Assembly (NCBI GenBank): GCA_963921795.1
Contig: OY997644.1
Coordinates: forward strand, 4,181,522 to 4,245,521
Direction of reading: 5' to 3'
Source of the DNA: Nannobrachium achirus
Taxonomy: Eukaryota > Chordata > Actinopteri > Myctophiformes > Myctophidae
DNA length: 64,000 bases
A program made the position numbers and the translations under genes. How positions within the stretch are numbered: position 1 is the stretch's first letter; each line of letters starts with the position of its first letter. This document shows positions 40,230-50,803 of the stretch, piece after piece. Below the pieces are notes generated by a model, which was given only the letters and a program-made list of their open reading frames with translations, was not told the DNA's origin and ran no database searches.

Positions 40230-40731
40230 AGTTGTACTATGTAACTTTTTTCATAAAACAAATCTTAAAATTCTCCTAACTATTAAATCACAAAAGTTTT
40301 AGAAGATCCGCGCCGTGAATTTCAGCCTGTAAAGCCTTCTCTATATATGTAAACTGTGATCCTTGCCGGGGACCGGATCTCGCGCCAAAATTGCGTCATC
40401 ACACTACCGGCCAATCACAGCGAGGGTTATACAACTGCCGGCCAATCACAGCGCATCTTGAAGTGGGGTCGCTATGGCTGCCATATTTGTTGTCACCCGT
40501 TTGTACCATCCCGTCTCTAGGTAATTTCGCCTACCAGGCAGGGTGAAGGAGTCCGTATCTCTGGAATTACTGAACGCACAGGAACAAGGGACCCCTCTAA
40601 AGATAGATCTCAGCGAGGTGGAGGCAGACGCGGGGGTCTGAAGGTACGAAAAACGGCCGAAAGACGCGGACGCGACCGCGGTTTGCTATAGGGCTAATGA
40701 CCACTAGTTGGGCATCTTACACAGTATAGCT
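40230..40731. mobile_element. piggyBac-type MITE (TTAA site)
   Basis: AGTTGTACTATGTAAC and CTTACACAGTATAGCT ends, each next to TTAA (40226-40229, 40732-40735). Confidence 0.65.
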
Positions 40732-40818
40732 TTAATAATATATACAGGGGCGTCACACCAAATTCTGGGCCCTGGGTACAAGGATTCACTGCGGGCCCCC
40801 CATGAATGTTAACTATTG

Positions 40819-40890
40819 AAAAATAGCAGATATACAAGCTCACAGCGCGGCACCGAGTGCCGCGCTGCGAGCTTGTAGATCTGCTATTTT
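40819..40890. repeat. Palindrome core, complete
   Basis: The GGCACCGAGTGCC centre is itself symmetric. Confidence 0.85.
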
Positions 40891-41085
40891 TGGAAAATCT
40901 TGAAAATGTGTGCCAAGAAACCTATGTTTCCATGTCAGTGATGCTCTAACTTTTTCACGTGAAGGACCCCCCCCATCTCAAAATATTTAGTCCCAGGGAC
41001 CCCCCAGAAGCAAACTTTGAGTTACAAATGTTCACTTAAGAAATACATATATTCAAAGATTTGCGCACATTTTCACGACTTTTCA

Positions 41086-41128
41086 AGCAGATCTACAAGC
41101 TCGGCTGTGAGCTTATCTGCTATTTTTC
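41086..41128. repeat. Palindrome core, shortened
   Basis: AGCAGATCTACAAGCTC then GAGCTTATCTGCT; second core in the same hAT element. Confidence 0.65.
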
Positions 41129-41301
41129 AATAGCTAAAGTTACTAGGGCCCCTCCACCTTGGGCCCTGGTAACTCAGTCCCACTTTCCTACCCCTTGTGA
41201 CGCCCCTGAATACATTGAAACTCTACACCCCAGAGCGGTGGTTCCCAAACATTTTAGCTCAAGACCCAAAAGAGAAATTAGACGTTTGCCCTGGACCCAA
41301 A

Positions 41302-41340
41302 CTAGTGAAAATAGCAGATGTACAAGCTCACAACGCTTCG
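41302..41340. repeat. Palindrome core, left half only
   Basis: ACTAGTGAAAATAGCAGATG then TACAAGCTCACAACGC. Confidence 0.65.
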
Positions 41341-41590
41341 CTTCTACTTATTAATTATTATCATGTTCTTAATGTGTGTGTTTGCTTGTTTTAAAATGTA
41401 TACAGCAAAAGGTGGGGAGAGGAGAGTCTATTGAAATATTTTCATTTTTTGGATTTTTACTCGAGTCGTGACCCATGTTTAGGACAGTGGTTCTCAACCT
41501 GTGGGTCGGGACCCCCAGGGGGGGTCGCCAAATTATTTTGGGAGGTCCCCAGATGATTAGCTTAATGTGCAACATTGTTTTCTCACTTAA

Positions 41591-42053
41591 AGGACAACTT
41601 TAGTTTTTTACAACAAGGGTTCATATTTTAGATTGTAATTAAAGAATATAAAAGATGAGTGTTGAATTGATTTCATTTACTTCTTTCTATTTTTTAGAGA
41701 TTATTATTTCAGTGGTTGGGGGCATGCGTACAAGTGGCTAAATATGTCATTTTACACAGAATAAGACCATTCCCAAGATACAACGCAACCTTTCATGGTT
41801 GGATGTGACTTATGGGGGCTAGAAGTGTTACTGTAAATAGCAATAAAGAAACTGCTGGCTTATTGTGTCTAAAAAGACATATTTAGCCACTTGTACGCAT
41901 GCCCCCATGCGTACGCATGCCGCACATTTTAGCGCAATAAACACAATAAAACAATAGAACGAAGCATATGAAAACATTTTAACACTCACTTTTTCTTTTC
42001 TCTAATTACAATCTAAAATATGAACCCTTGTTGTAAAAAAACAAAGTTTTCCT
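41591..42053. mobile_element. piggyBac-type MITE nested in a hAT
   Basis: About 55-bp inverted ends (AGGACAACTTT..., then AACAAGGGTTCATATTTTAG) flanked by TTAA on both sides. The uninterrupted hAT copies show the empty site. Confidence 0.8.
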
Positions 42054-42193
42054 TTAACAGTAAACAAACCAACATGAAGTTTACGTGCAAAGAGGGTGTT
42101 TCCCCATCCTAAAAAGACAATTTGAGCACAATTTGAATACCTCTTAAATGACAAATTTAACCTTGGCCAAACTGTCAAATATTAGAGACATAA

Positions 42194-42276
42194 ATTGTGA
42201 AAATAGCCGATCTACATAATCACAACGCCTCGCAACACGAGGCGTTGTGAGCATGTAGATCTGCTATTTTCACAAT
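42194..42276. repeat. Palindrome core, complete
   Basis: ATTGTGAAAATAGC and GCTATTTTCACAAT arms with CGAGGCG-type loop. Confidence 0.85.
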
Positions 42277-42601
42277 AGAACCGTGTTATACAAGATGTAA
42301 TGGCTCAACTCTTAGTGCTTGTCAGGGTGCATGGGTCCCCAGTCAAAATATGATTATTGGCCTGAAAAGGTTGAGAACTACTGGTTTAGGAAACAGTGCA
42401 CTATAGGATGCCAGGTCAACAATGACCTGGCAACAGTCTACACAACATCACATGCTATCTAATTACATTTTAGCCTTTGCATAAGCCTGCAAGGTCGTTG
42501 AAGCTATAGGGCAAGTGCTACAGAAACGGACTGAGAACTTTGCAAATGACTGATGTTGCTTTAAAATTTAGGCCTAGAATTATTGAATGCTTTAACCAGT
42601 G

Positions 42602-42675
42602 AAAAATAGCAGATATACAAGCTCACAGCGCGGCACCGAGTGCCGCGCTGCAAGCTTGTAGATCTGCTATTTTTG
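42602..42675. repeat. Palindrome core, complete
   Basis: GGCACCGAGTGCC loop; TGAAAAATAGC-type flanks. Confidence 0.85.
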
Positions 42676-43018
42676 AAAAAGTCGTGAAAATGTGTACAAA
42701 TCTTTGGATATATGTATTTTCAAAGCGAACGTTTGTGACTCAAATTTTGCTTCTGGGTGGTCCCTGGAACTAAATATTTTGAGATGGGGGTCCGTGGCCA
42801 AATACATATCATTTTGGGGGTCCTTCACATGAAAAGGTTTGAGAACCACTGACATTGTAGTCTCTCAAGAACAGAGCTCCAGTTAAGTGAAAAGGACCTT
42901 TTCTTTGACGATGGCTGGCCAGATTGCTGACATAGAAACATAGGTTTTTTAAAAAAAACCTTAGAAGGATTCAAATGACACTAGAATCGGGTCAAAATTC
43001 TAATTTTCACGATTTAAA

Positions 43019-43056
43019 AAAAAATAGCAGATATACAAGCTCACAGCGCGGCACCG
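43019..43056. repeat. Palindrome core, left half, beside the LTR element
   Basis: Breaks at GGCACCG and runs into AAAGCATAAAAT. Confidence 0.65.
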
Positions 43057-43122
43057 AAAGCATAAAATAATGATACACAATAATGTGTACCCGTTCTGAA
43101 TGGGTTAATATAGTGATCCCTC

Positions 43123-43621
43123 TGATAGTAAAATATGTTATTGTTGTTTAACATGGTATAGATACCATTTTCAGTGTCAATGTCATGATGTTTTGAACAA
43201 CTAACTAACGCAGGAGAATGACCACTGAGAGATGCCAATCAGGTCATTATGTACAGGACACAGGATAACAAAACGCCAAACATACTATCTGCCCTTACGA
43301 CTGGTGCCTGTAACACGAAAACATCTGATATCCATTGCTCTACTGTACTTGTCATGTTTAACTTTGTCCAATCAGAATGTGACTAATGTATTCTGTAAAT
43401 CCATATATCTGTGAAATCATTATGCTTGTCACTCAGAGAGAAGCAACGATGGGTGATTTTGCTCTACTGTACTGCTGTACAGTAATTTGAACTCTGACTA
43501 AACTTCAACACAAAACGCATATTCCCTGGTGTGGACATTCATCATTTCTTGTGTGTGGAGTACTTTATTATGGTTGGGGAAAACTGTTTATCAATATGGA
43601 ATATGATCCGAAATTCCATCA
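43123..43621 (+). repeat. 5' LTR
   Basis: TG...CA termini, 499 bp. It contains the AATGTGACTAATG region and a TACTTTATTATGG AT-rich promoter-like stretch. A 60-codon open frame in it recurs in the 3' LTR and is not a gene. Confidence 0.88.
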
Positions 43622-43901
43622 AATGGCCCATTCGATTGCCGGATTAGCTCCGAGGAGATATTGGGGACTCAACTTTGTTGGACTCATTTTGTCTCCCCCG
43701 CTGCTAGAACCAGTTAACAACCAGCCGAGGATATTATCGGACGTTTCCCCTGACTCCCCACGGAGTAACACTGAAAGAACTCTCTCCACGTTTTTTTCCT
43801 CCTGCGCGCGGAGAAATTACCATGGGACGTCTATTCCGCCAGCTGAGGTGGCAAGCAAACTAGCTTTTATTTCATCCTCCACCTACCCGACCAGCTGCAA
43901 A

Positions 43902-44297
43902 ATGGGAAATGCACAGGGAGGCAGAAAACACCTGCCGAAATCTAAACAACCTTTTTACAAACGGAACAACACCTTTGAGTTTGAAGCGTCTCTTCAAAGC
44001 TTGGAGAATGAACTGATAACAGCTTTAATGGCCAAGATAGACAATGAGGAAATGAAACAGGTTGTTTCTAGGTGCCCCACAATTGCACCATTTTTGCCCA
44101 TATGGAGAAAGGAATTCGGATATGATGACTCTCTCCCACATCAACATATCGATAAAATCTCACAACGGTCTGAAGAAAGCCGAAATGGAGGCAGCCAGGG
44201 TTGGCTCTGGCACAGCGTTCCACACCAGGGACCGGACACAGACAGTTTCTCTCACAGAGACTTGAGAGGCGGGCTTCATTCTCACACACTGTCCTAA
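43902..44297 (+). CDS. Short gag-like frame of the LTR element
   Basis: 131 codons starting MGNAQGG. The N-terminal glycine and the following basic stretch (RKHLPKSKQPFYKR) resemble the myristoylated membrane-binding start of retroviral Gag matrix. The middle (LPIWRKEFGYDD) is not something I recognise. It lacks capsid major-homology and zinc-knuckle motifs, so it is at most a truncated Gag. Calling it gag-like is inference. Confidence 0.4.
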   Translation: MGNAQGGRKHLPKSKQPFYKRNNTFEFEASLQSLENELITALMAKIDNEEMKQVVSRCPTIAPFLPIWRKEFGYDDSLPHQHIDKISQRSEESRNGGSQGWLWHSVPHQGPDTDSFSHRDLRGGLHSHTLS

Positions 44298-44705
44298 TTC
44301 AACAGAACCCAGGTCATACGTTTATACGTGCTGTCTTAAGAGTCTAGCTAGCTCTTAACACAGCTGCGTTTTTATTGTTTAATGTTTTTAGTCTATTGTT
44401 TCGTCGCTTTTTGAAGACCTCACAGCCGTTGGTCCGGAACTGTGGGTCTTACGTTGGCAGCACAAAACTTCATTTTATTAAGATTTGCATTCATCCTGAA
44501 GTTAGTCAAGTCTCCTGAGTTGCACTACAACAGAAGTTGTTCTTACTCCTTCTGTTGTGAATTAAGTCAAGTCAGGATTTCACCGCCGGACCAGCATTCT
44601 GTTTCCTGGTTCTGTAGGAAGTTTTGGCCAGTGCATAAGACCGACACAGCTGGTTTTCAGCTATCTTATTTAACCAGATTACTGAGAAGTTATGGTTATT
44701 TGATC

Positions 44706-44861
44706 ATGTTACGCTTACACGTCTTCGTTTTCGTCTCAGTCTTATCTTATTTTATTTATTTTTTATTTTCCGTCTCAGGCGACTCTGAGATGTTGAATAC
44801 AGGAGCTTTTTATCTCAGCGCTCCCAAGAACATTTTTAAGAAACATGACCATTCAAGCTAA
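44706..44861 (+). CDS. Small hydrophobic frame in the LTR element
   Basis: 51 codons with a strongly hydrophobic N-terminus (VFVFVSVLSYFIYFLFSV), like a signal or anchor peptide. It lies where an env leader might be expected, but no env domain follows. Function unknown. Confidence 0.25.
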   Translation: MLRLHVFVFVSVLSYFIYFLFSVSGDSEMLNTGAFYLSAPKNIFKKHDHSS

Positions 44862-44920
44862 AAAAAGCCCCCTGCTCCGAGAAGCAGTGTTTTTATCGTG
44901 TAAAACCTGGACCCACACGG

Positions 44921-45370
44921 ATGAGATGTTACAATCTAAACCCAGAACCTCCTTTTAACCTGGAGTCATTCTGGAAGATCAGCGGGGACTTCCATTTACC
45001 AACAATACCTGAAACCTTTCCTGGAACATTTCAATGGATATGTGCGAAGCTGCGGAGAAATTGGACATTATTGCCACTGGATGCCTTTCACTCACAACGC
45101 GATGGGACGCGTTGTGAGCTTGTAGATCTGCAAACCTCATCAGGAAGGAACAGACAACGCAAACAATGTTTTCAGATGCTGACGGGCTTGACAAGGCCCC
45201 CCCAGCCGAACCTGGCTGGCACTGCCTTTCACTCACAACGCGATGGGACGCGTTGTGAGCTTGTAGATCTGCTACGCGACTTTCTGGATTACAATGTCCC
45301 GAAAAGAACAAACACTCTTTTGACCTTGGGGACGTCCAGATGGTACTATATTTTGTTTACTTTTGACTAA
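44921..45370 (+). CDS. 149-codon frame carrying two palindrome copies
   Basis: An open frame within the LTR element that starts with ATG. The peptide HSQRDGTRCELVDL occurs twice because two copies of the palindromic core (45091-45131 and 45232-45272) sit in the same reading frame. No domain is recognised. Whether it is translated is unknown. Confidence 0.3.
   Translation: MRCYNLNPEPPFNLESFWKISGDFHLPTIPETFPGTFQWICAKLRRNWTLLPLDAFHSQRDGTRCELVDLQTSSGRNRQRKQCFQMLTGLTRPPQPNLAGTAFHSQRDGTRCELVDLLRDFLDYNVPKRTNTLLTLGTSRWYYILFTFD
45091..45131. repeat. Palindrome core in an LTR-element frame, copy 1
   Basis: CTCACAACGCG, then CGCGTTGTGAGCTTGTAGAT; the outermost left arm is absent. Confidence 0.75.
45232..45272. 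repeat. Palindrome core in an LTR-element frame, copy 2
   Basis: Same 41 bases as copy 1, with a shared GCCTTTCA prefix, 141 bp later (a multiple of 3). Confidence 0.75.
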
Positions 45371-48205
45371 GTACGACTTCTGAAAAAAAAGAAATCAAGT
45401 TCTGACTGACAAACCCTTTTATTAGTGTTAAATGTATGATATATATTGTCTGTCTAATCCTCTCTAATCCCATTTTCCTCCCGTGGTTACATTTTGGTCT
45501 GTCTATTATGAAAGAAGAGAAAAAAAATCAGGCCAAGGTGAAGTGAGCAGTGCTACGGAATTCATGTGTTCTGTGCTTATCTTGCTTATGCTGCTGGCTC
45601 GCTTGCGCTTCTGCTTGCCCGCGCTCGCTTGACCGATGCTTACATTTTGGTTTATGGTTTATTATTGTTTTATTTTGAAAAAAACTACGAGGGGATCTTA
45701 TTTTGAGAAGCCACAAGTCGCTTCTCAGCATTTTGACTCTGTGTTTGACCTTGCTCCTTCTCTCGAAAAGGGTCTCACTTTGTTTTGTTTTGTTCTACCC
45801 ACTTGCCCGGTTTACCTCCCTGTCTGAATTATGTGTACATATGACCTTTGGATAACAATGCACTGGGGTTATATTTGAATCTGTCTTTGGTTTTTCTCCC
45901 TCTGCCTTAATTATTTTTTTTCAATAACAGGTGACAGGGATTATTTTTACTTTAATTTCATTATTATGACAGGATGGAATCGACCTGGATAGACAGGTAT
46001 AGTGGAAACTCCACTACACTCGCTAACCAACTTGACTGACTGACTGACTGACTGACTGTTTTATTTCAATTTTATTTTTAACGGGTTTTCTTCTGTCCTT
46101 CTGTTTTGTCGTGAAAGACACTATTTCCTGTAACAACTGAACGCTGGCTGACTTGTTGAGATTGCCAACTCAACATTTTAACTCAGATCCTCAATTATTT
46201 CGTAATCCTGTTCTTTTAAACCACATCTTAGGGACATGAACCAAAAACGTTTACTTTCACCAATATTTGCCAAAATCCATTTTTGACACATAACTGCAGT
46301 ATGTGTTAAAAGGGAAGAGAGGCTTATCAGTAATCATGTCCATAATCATTATTATCAATATTATTGTTATCTCTATTTTCAACCTTGCCCTGTTTTACTC
46401 AACCTTTAATTTATCCTTCTTGGTTTATTCTGGGTAATCCCTTATCCTCTTTACTTGAGTAAAAGTACTTTGATTACTCCCTCAGCAGGCTGAAACCGTT
46501 CCAAAAACAATTTATATGGCTGGGCTCATTCAAACCTTTTCAGTCAAATTCCACAATTATTACAACCCTACTGGGCTTATACGGGATTACACATTATGGG
46601 AAAAAAAATGACATTATGATTATGTTATGTATTTTATTATTATTATTTTACTTCTTTAAAGTCTCTCTCTCTGGGACACTTTCAGTAGAGAGGCTTTCAG
46701 CAGGCCTCGCTAACTATTGTTTTGGGAAAACCTTATCTTGTTATGGTACACCTCGTCTCAGAGGCCTTACTCTCACTTTAACTCTAATGTCTAACCATAC
46801 ACTCTACTTCTGTACTGTATATGATTATTGATTTTTATTGACCATTATTTTAACAAATTACCCTCCAAACATCAACAAAACAATTTTTGTCACACCCAAT
46901 ATTTTTGGCTGTGGCAAACGGGAGGGAATGTGTTGTGCTTGGAGAATTAATATTTGGGTTTTCATCTCATTTTATTCCAGAATATATATATTTCATTTTG
47001 CTTAACCGTGTTTAAATCTGTTTCCCCCTAACAGAACAAACTACAAACTTATTACAATTAGACACAAATCGTGTCCTTGGGTGATGTATATCTAAAACAA
47101 ATCAAACATGTCTATACATAAATACACACAATGGTCTTAACTTCCAAGTAATTCTGATGTTTACTTTATTTTTCAGATTAATTGACTTATCTATTGACAG
47201 ACGGTCCATATCTCTTCCCATGATCTGTGAGGGACGATCATTTTTCGTGAGTACGAGGATTCAAGTCACATGAGTTCCTATATAATTTTTGTTAATATTT
47301 ACAGTTGTCTTGTCCCAACATACAACTCTCTTCTTTTGATAAGATCTCATAGCCTCGTCCTGGAAATGTTAAATACTGAAATGTCATATTCGTTATAAAA
47401 CCTTACTGGAAATGATGAGGACAGAGGTCCTACCTTACTGTTGTGGAGTCAAAAAGTCCCCCCTGGCTGGGACACCCTGGCGAAGGTCATAGGTCAAGCA
47501 AGGAATGGACCATGACGCTCCACCACACTAATCAAATTTTCAAAATTTTACATTCGTCAATCTCAGGTGATGACTTCACCAAATAAATCAAAACTTCTAA
47601 AGAAAAAATATATTCTCTTTCATTAAATGCACTCTCTGTAGTGCACCCCACCATCAACCCAGGTGAGGCTGTGAAGAAACTTTGGAAAGATTCTAAATTT
47701 AGTGATAAAGTTTGTCATGGTGCGACAGGACAATGTTTGTTATTGATGGATCAAAGGTTTCCTTTTCCTATCAATATATTTTAAGGAACGTGTGATTTTC
47801 TCCTCTCTCTCATAAAAATATTCTAACTCATGTTAACTAAACGTTACAGGCCCCAAATTATAAGAGAAAATATCCTTGGTTTAATCTCAGACTGCCCTTT
47901 GACGCACTCCCCCTAATGATTCCAAATTATACAGTCCTTTATCTTTCATTATCAAAATATTTTCACCTTTGGTTGTATTCTGATTTAAATACCTTTAAAA
48001 ATACTTAAATACCTTTGGAAATATACAGTTCTTTTAACTCTCCTCTTTACAACTTAAAGCTATCGAAATGTTTATGTTGACTTAAAAATTTTCAATGATT
48101 GTTTTCCGTTTCAAATACTTTTAAAAAGTTTAACCCATGTTTTCTTCCCTTGTTGTTTATGCTGCCTTGACATTTAACACTTCAAATGCTATCTCAGGAG
48201 GGAAT
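45371..48205 (+). other. LTR-element interior without recognisable genes
   Basis: AT-rich sequence with short frames only. A second purine run followed by TG (CGGGAGGGAATGTG) near 46919 resembles a polypurine tract and may mark an internal tract or an older LTR junction. Confidence 0.4.
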
Positions 48206-48704
48206 TGATAGTAAAATATGTTATTGTTGTTTAACATGGTATAGATACCATTTTCAGTGTCAATGTCATGATGTTTTGAACAACTAACTAACGCAGGAGA
48301 ATGACCACTGAGAGATGCCAATCAGGTCATTATGTACAGGACACAGGATAACAAAACGCCAAACATACTATCTGCCCTTACGACTGGTGCCTGTAACACG
48401 AAAACATCTGATATCCATTGCTCTACTGTACTTGTCATGTTTAACTTTGTCCAATCAGAATGTGACTAATGTATTCTGTAAATCCATATATCTGTGAAAT
48501 CATTATGCTTGTCACTCAGAGAGAAGCAACGATGGGTGATTTTGCTCTACTGTACTGCTGTACAGTAATTTGAACTCTGACTAAACTTCAACACAAAACG
48601 CATATTCCCTGGTGTGGACATTCATCATTTCTTGTGTGTGGAGTACTTTATTATGGTTGGGGAAAACTGTTTATCAATATGGAATATGATCCGAAATTCC
48701 ATCA
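48206..48704 (+). repeat. 3' LTR
   Basis: Same length and, by eye, same sequence as the 5' LTR, at an offset of 5083 bp. It is preceded by the purine tract and followed by the CCCTC target duplication. Confidence 0.88.
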
Positions 48705-48840
48705 CCCTCTCTTCTGGACTGAATAGCCCGTAACACAATGATTGTTAAAAACACCTGAAATGTACTTTTTTATTATACTGTAATGCCCAAGATAACTGCT
48801 TGTTCTAAAAACAAAATGAATAAAAAGAACGTAGTACACA

Positions 48841-48881
48841 GGGCACGGTGGCTCAGTCGGCACTCGGTAGCGCTGTCGACT
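48841..48881 (+). mobile_element. tRNA-derived SINE, 5' part, split
   Basis: GGGCACGGTGGCTCAGTCGG carries a tRNA A-box-like start. The element breaks off after GTCGACT and resumes at 49641. Confidence 0.6.
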
Positions 48882-49080
48882 ATTTGATTGATTGATTGAT
48901 TGAAGACTTTATTAGAAGTTTGCATAGGAAAAGGTACAGTTTCATGACGGTACAGGTCTACACAAGGTCTACTAAAAGGAGATCCTAGAAAAGACTAAGC
49001 TTATTTCCATAGGAAACCATTTAAGTATATCATATAACATTGAATGACAGACGGATAGAACACAGTAGTATGCAATAGAA
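48882..49080 (-). mobile_element. LINE/SINE 3' end, copy B, inside a SINE
   Basis: Same sequence as 6965-7165, with the CAAT-type tail at its plus-strand left end (TTGATTGATTGATTGA). It interrupts the SINE whose halves lie at 48841 and 49641. Confidence 0.5.
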
Positions 49081-49081
49081 T

Positions 49082-49632
49082 CAGGGGTCAGCAACCTTTT
49101 TGAAATGAAGTGCCATGTTTTTATTTTCTAGAGTGTCAGTGTGCCATGTCAACATACATTTTAATGACAAATATTTTTACATATTTTAATTGGCAATAAT
49201 CCACCTCCCCGACTCCCTCCCCAGTCTGAGTTCAGAGTTTTAATGAATGTAGAATTTTTATGCAAGATGAAATTTGATATAAACTAGCTAACTTCATTTA
49301 ATTGACCACATAAAAAAAAAATGACAACTATTTTTGACATTTTGACTGGCAGGACATCGTTATGATGATCATTAGACTCAGAGCAATAATCTACCTATCT
49401 TCCCAACTCCCTCCCCAGTCAGAGTTCAGAGTTTTAATGAATGTACAATTTTGTGCACATTTCTGCACAATGTAATTTTCTATAAATTAGCTAACTTCCT
49501 TTAATTGACCACGTTTAAAAAAATATCTGTTTTTAAAATAAAAATCCTCTCTCTCACACTTCTGCCAGTGTGCCGGTGATCACCCTCCCCTGTGCCAATG
49601 TTGGCACCCGTGCCTAAGGTTGCCTACCCCTG
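49082..49632. mobile_element. hAT MITE, CAGGGGTNGGCAACC family, inside a LINE end inside a SINE
   Basis: CAGGGGTCAGCAACCTTTTT and AGGTTGCCTACCCCTG ends; CAATAGA-type duplication on both sides. It has internal direct repeats (CCCCAGTC-GAGTTCAGAG at about 49221 and 49414). Confidence 0.72.
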
Positions 49633-49640
49633 CAATAGAT

Positions 49641-49880
49641 AGACTCACAGCTATAAGGTCCTGGGTTCGATTCCCGCTGGGGACACTGTGGGCGCTGGGG
49701 GCGTGTTCTCTCCTCGTGTCATCAGTGCCCATACCCTATCGGTGGGGTTGGCAAAAGGGCCTTTCTGTGTGGAGTTTGCATGTTTTTCCTGTTTCCCCTA
49801 GGGTATGTAGGTACCCTCACAAAAACATGCATTAATGCTGGTCTCTATACTGCCTCCCCCTGGCCGCCTGATGGAGGGGA
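49641..49880 (+). mobile_element. tRNA-derived SINE, 3' part, split
   Basis: Resumes with AGACTCACAGC and the perfect B box GGTTCGATTCC, followed by the SINE body (GTGTGGAGTTTGCATG). The 760 bp between the halves are two later insertions. Confidence 0.65.
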
Positions 49881-50099
49881 AAAGAACCGGTCGGAATAAC
49901 GTCATCCTTCCACGCGTTACGTCCAGCTGGGGAAACTCCCCCTTGTCAGCGAGCGGCTTGGACTCTTCCTACATTGAAGGAAGCATGAGGTCCGTTGCTC
50001 TCCCCAGGTTGGCAGAGGGAGTGTAGCGCCCAGGATCACATTACTGAACAAGAAAAGATTTGAGTAAAACATTTTCGCATAACATATATTCAAAGATTT

Positions 50100-50151
50100 G
50101 ATCTACAAGCTATTTTTTGTGCCGCACTATGAGTTTGTACATCTACTACTT
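50100..50151. repeat. Palindrome core, diverged
   Basis: GATCTACAAGCTATTTTTTG and TGAGTTTGTACATCTACTAC. Confidence 0.5.
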
Positions 50152-50348
50152 TTCAAGCCAATAGTTAAAATCTAAAATGACAAAGATACATTCCCGGGTT
50201 TTAATGAGTTAAACAGAAAGACAGCTCACTGTAACTATAAAGGAAGTGGAAGAGTTGTGTCTGGATGATTGACCACTTGAACCCTTGACACTTTTTAACT
50301 GTACTTGGAGTTAAAGATCAACATCAAATCTCTTCTTCTAAAAAGAGA

Positions 50349-50397
50349 CGATCTACAAGCTCACAAGCTATAAAGCTTGTGTAGTTGTGAGCTTTTA
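50349..50397. repeat. Palindrome core, diverged
   Basis: CGATCTACAAGCTCACAAGC with GCTTGTGTAGTTGTGAGC. Confidence 0.55.
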
Positions 50398-50671
50398 CTT
50401 CTTCGATTATTGGCGAATGTTCCCCCCAGAATTTGGATGATGGGGTTCAATATTTAAACAGTGTTTTAGAAATAAATATAAGATTTAATGATTCTTCCCC
50501 CTCTCAGAAAATACAGTGAAGTTGGTCTTCATCCGCTACATTTTATTGGTTATGTGTGATTTATTTTGTCGTAGGAGTAGAGGGTTAAGTAGAACTTAAA
50601 CTGTGCTTTTAGTCTAGTAATTCTAGGAAAAAAATCCACTCGGGTTGGAAAAAATTGTGTTATTTAGTTTC

Positions 50672-50803
50672 ACACACAAAAAACATTCCTTGGGCTAAAA
50701 ATGGCCCCAGAAAATGATGGTTTAGTGATGAAAAGTGATGAGTCATCACTTTTCATCAGTTTTGTGGGCGTTTTCTGGGGCCAATGAATGTTTTTTGTGC
50801 AAA
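50672..50803. repeat. Imperfect 130-bp hairpin
   Basis: ACAAAAAACATTC, TGGCCCCAGAAAA and TGATGAAAAGTGATGA pair with TCATCACTTTTCATCA, TTTTCTGGGGCCA and GAATGTTTTTTGT. Probably a small MITE. Confidence 0.75.

Larger units (their letters stand above)
40745..41208. mobile_element. hAT MITE, CAGGGGCGTCACAC family
   Basis: CAGGGGCGTCACAC and TTGTGACGCCCCTG ends; flanks AATATATA and AATACATT. It holds two palindrome cores (40819-40890, 41086-41128). Confidence 0.78.
41485..42383. mobile_element. hAT MITE, CAGTGGTTCTCAACC family, copy 3, interrupted
   Basis: Exact GTTTAGGA duplication (41477-41484, 42384-42391). A TTAA-flanked element sits in it, and a complete palindrome core lies at 42194-42276. 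Confidence 0.87.
43123..48704 (+). mobile_element. Complete non-autonomous LTR retroelement
   Basis: Two 499-bp direct repeats (43123-43621 and 48206-48704) begin TGATAG and end CATCA. They flank a 4.6-kb interior, and CCCTC is duplicated on both sides (43118-43122 and 48705-48709), a 5-bp target duplication. I found no difference between the LTRs, which implies recent insertion. A purine run (AGGAGGGAA) precedes the 3' LTR, and a TGG start of a possible primer site lies at 43624. No pol (protease, reverse transcriptase, RNase H, integrase) is recognisable in any frame. A short frame begins with an MGN myristoylation-type start. Family unknown: an endogenous-retrovirus or Ty3-type derivative mobilised in trans is likely. 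Confidence 0.85.

Noticed and set aside
43232..43414. 60-codon frame also found at 48315-48497
   Set aside because: It lies in the LTR and is duplicated only because the LTR is.
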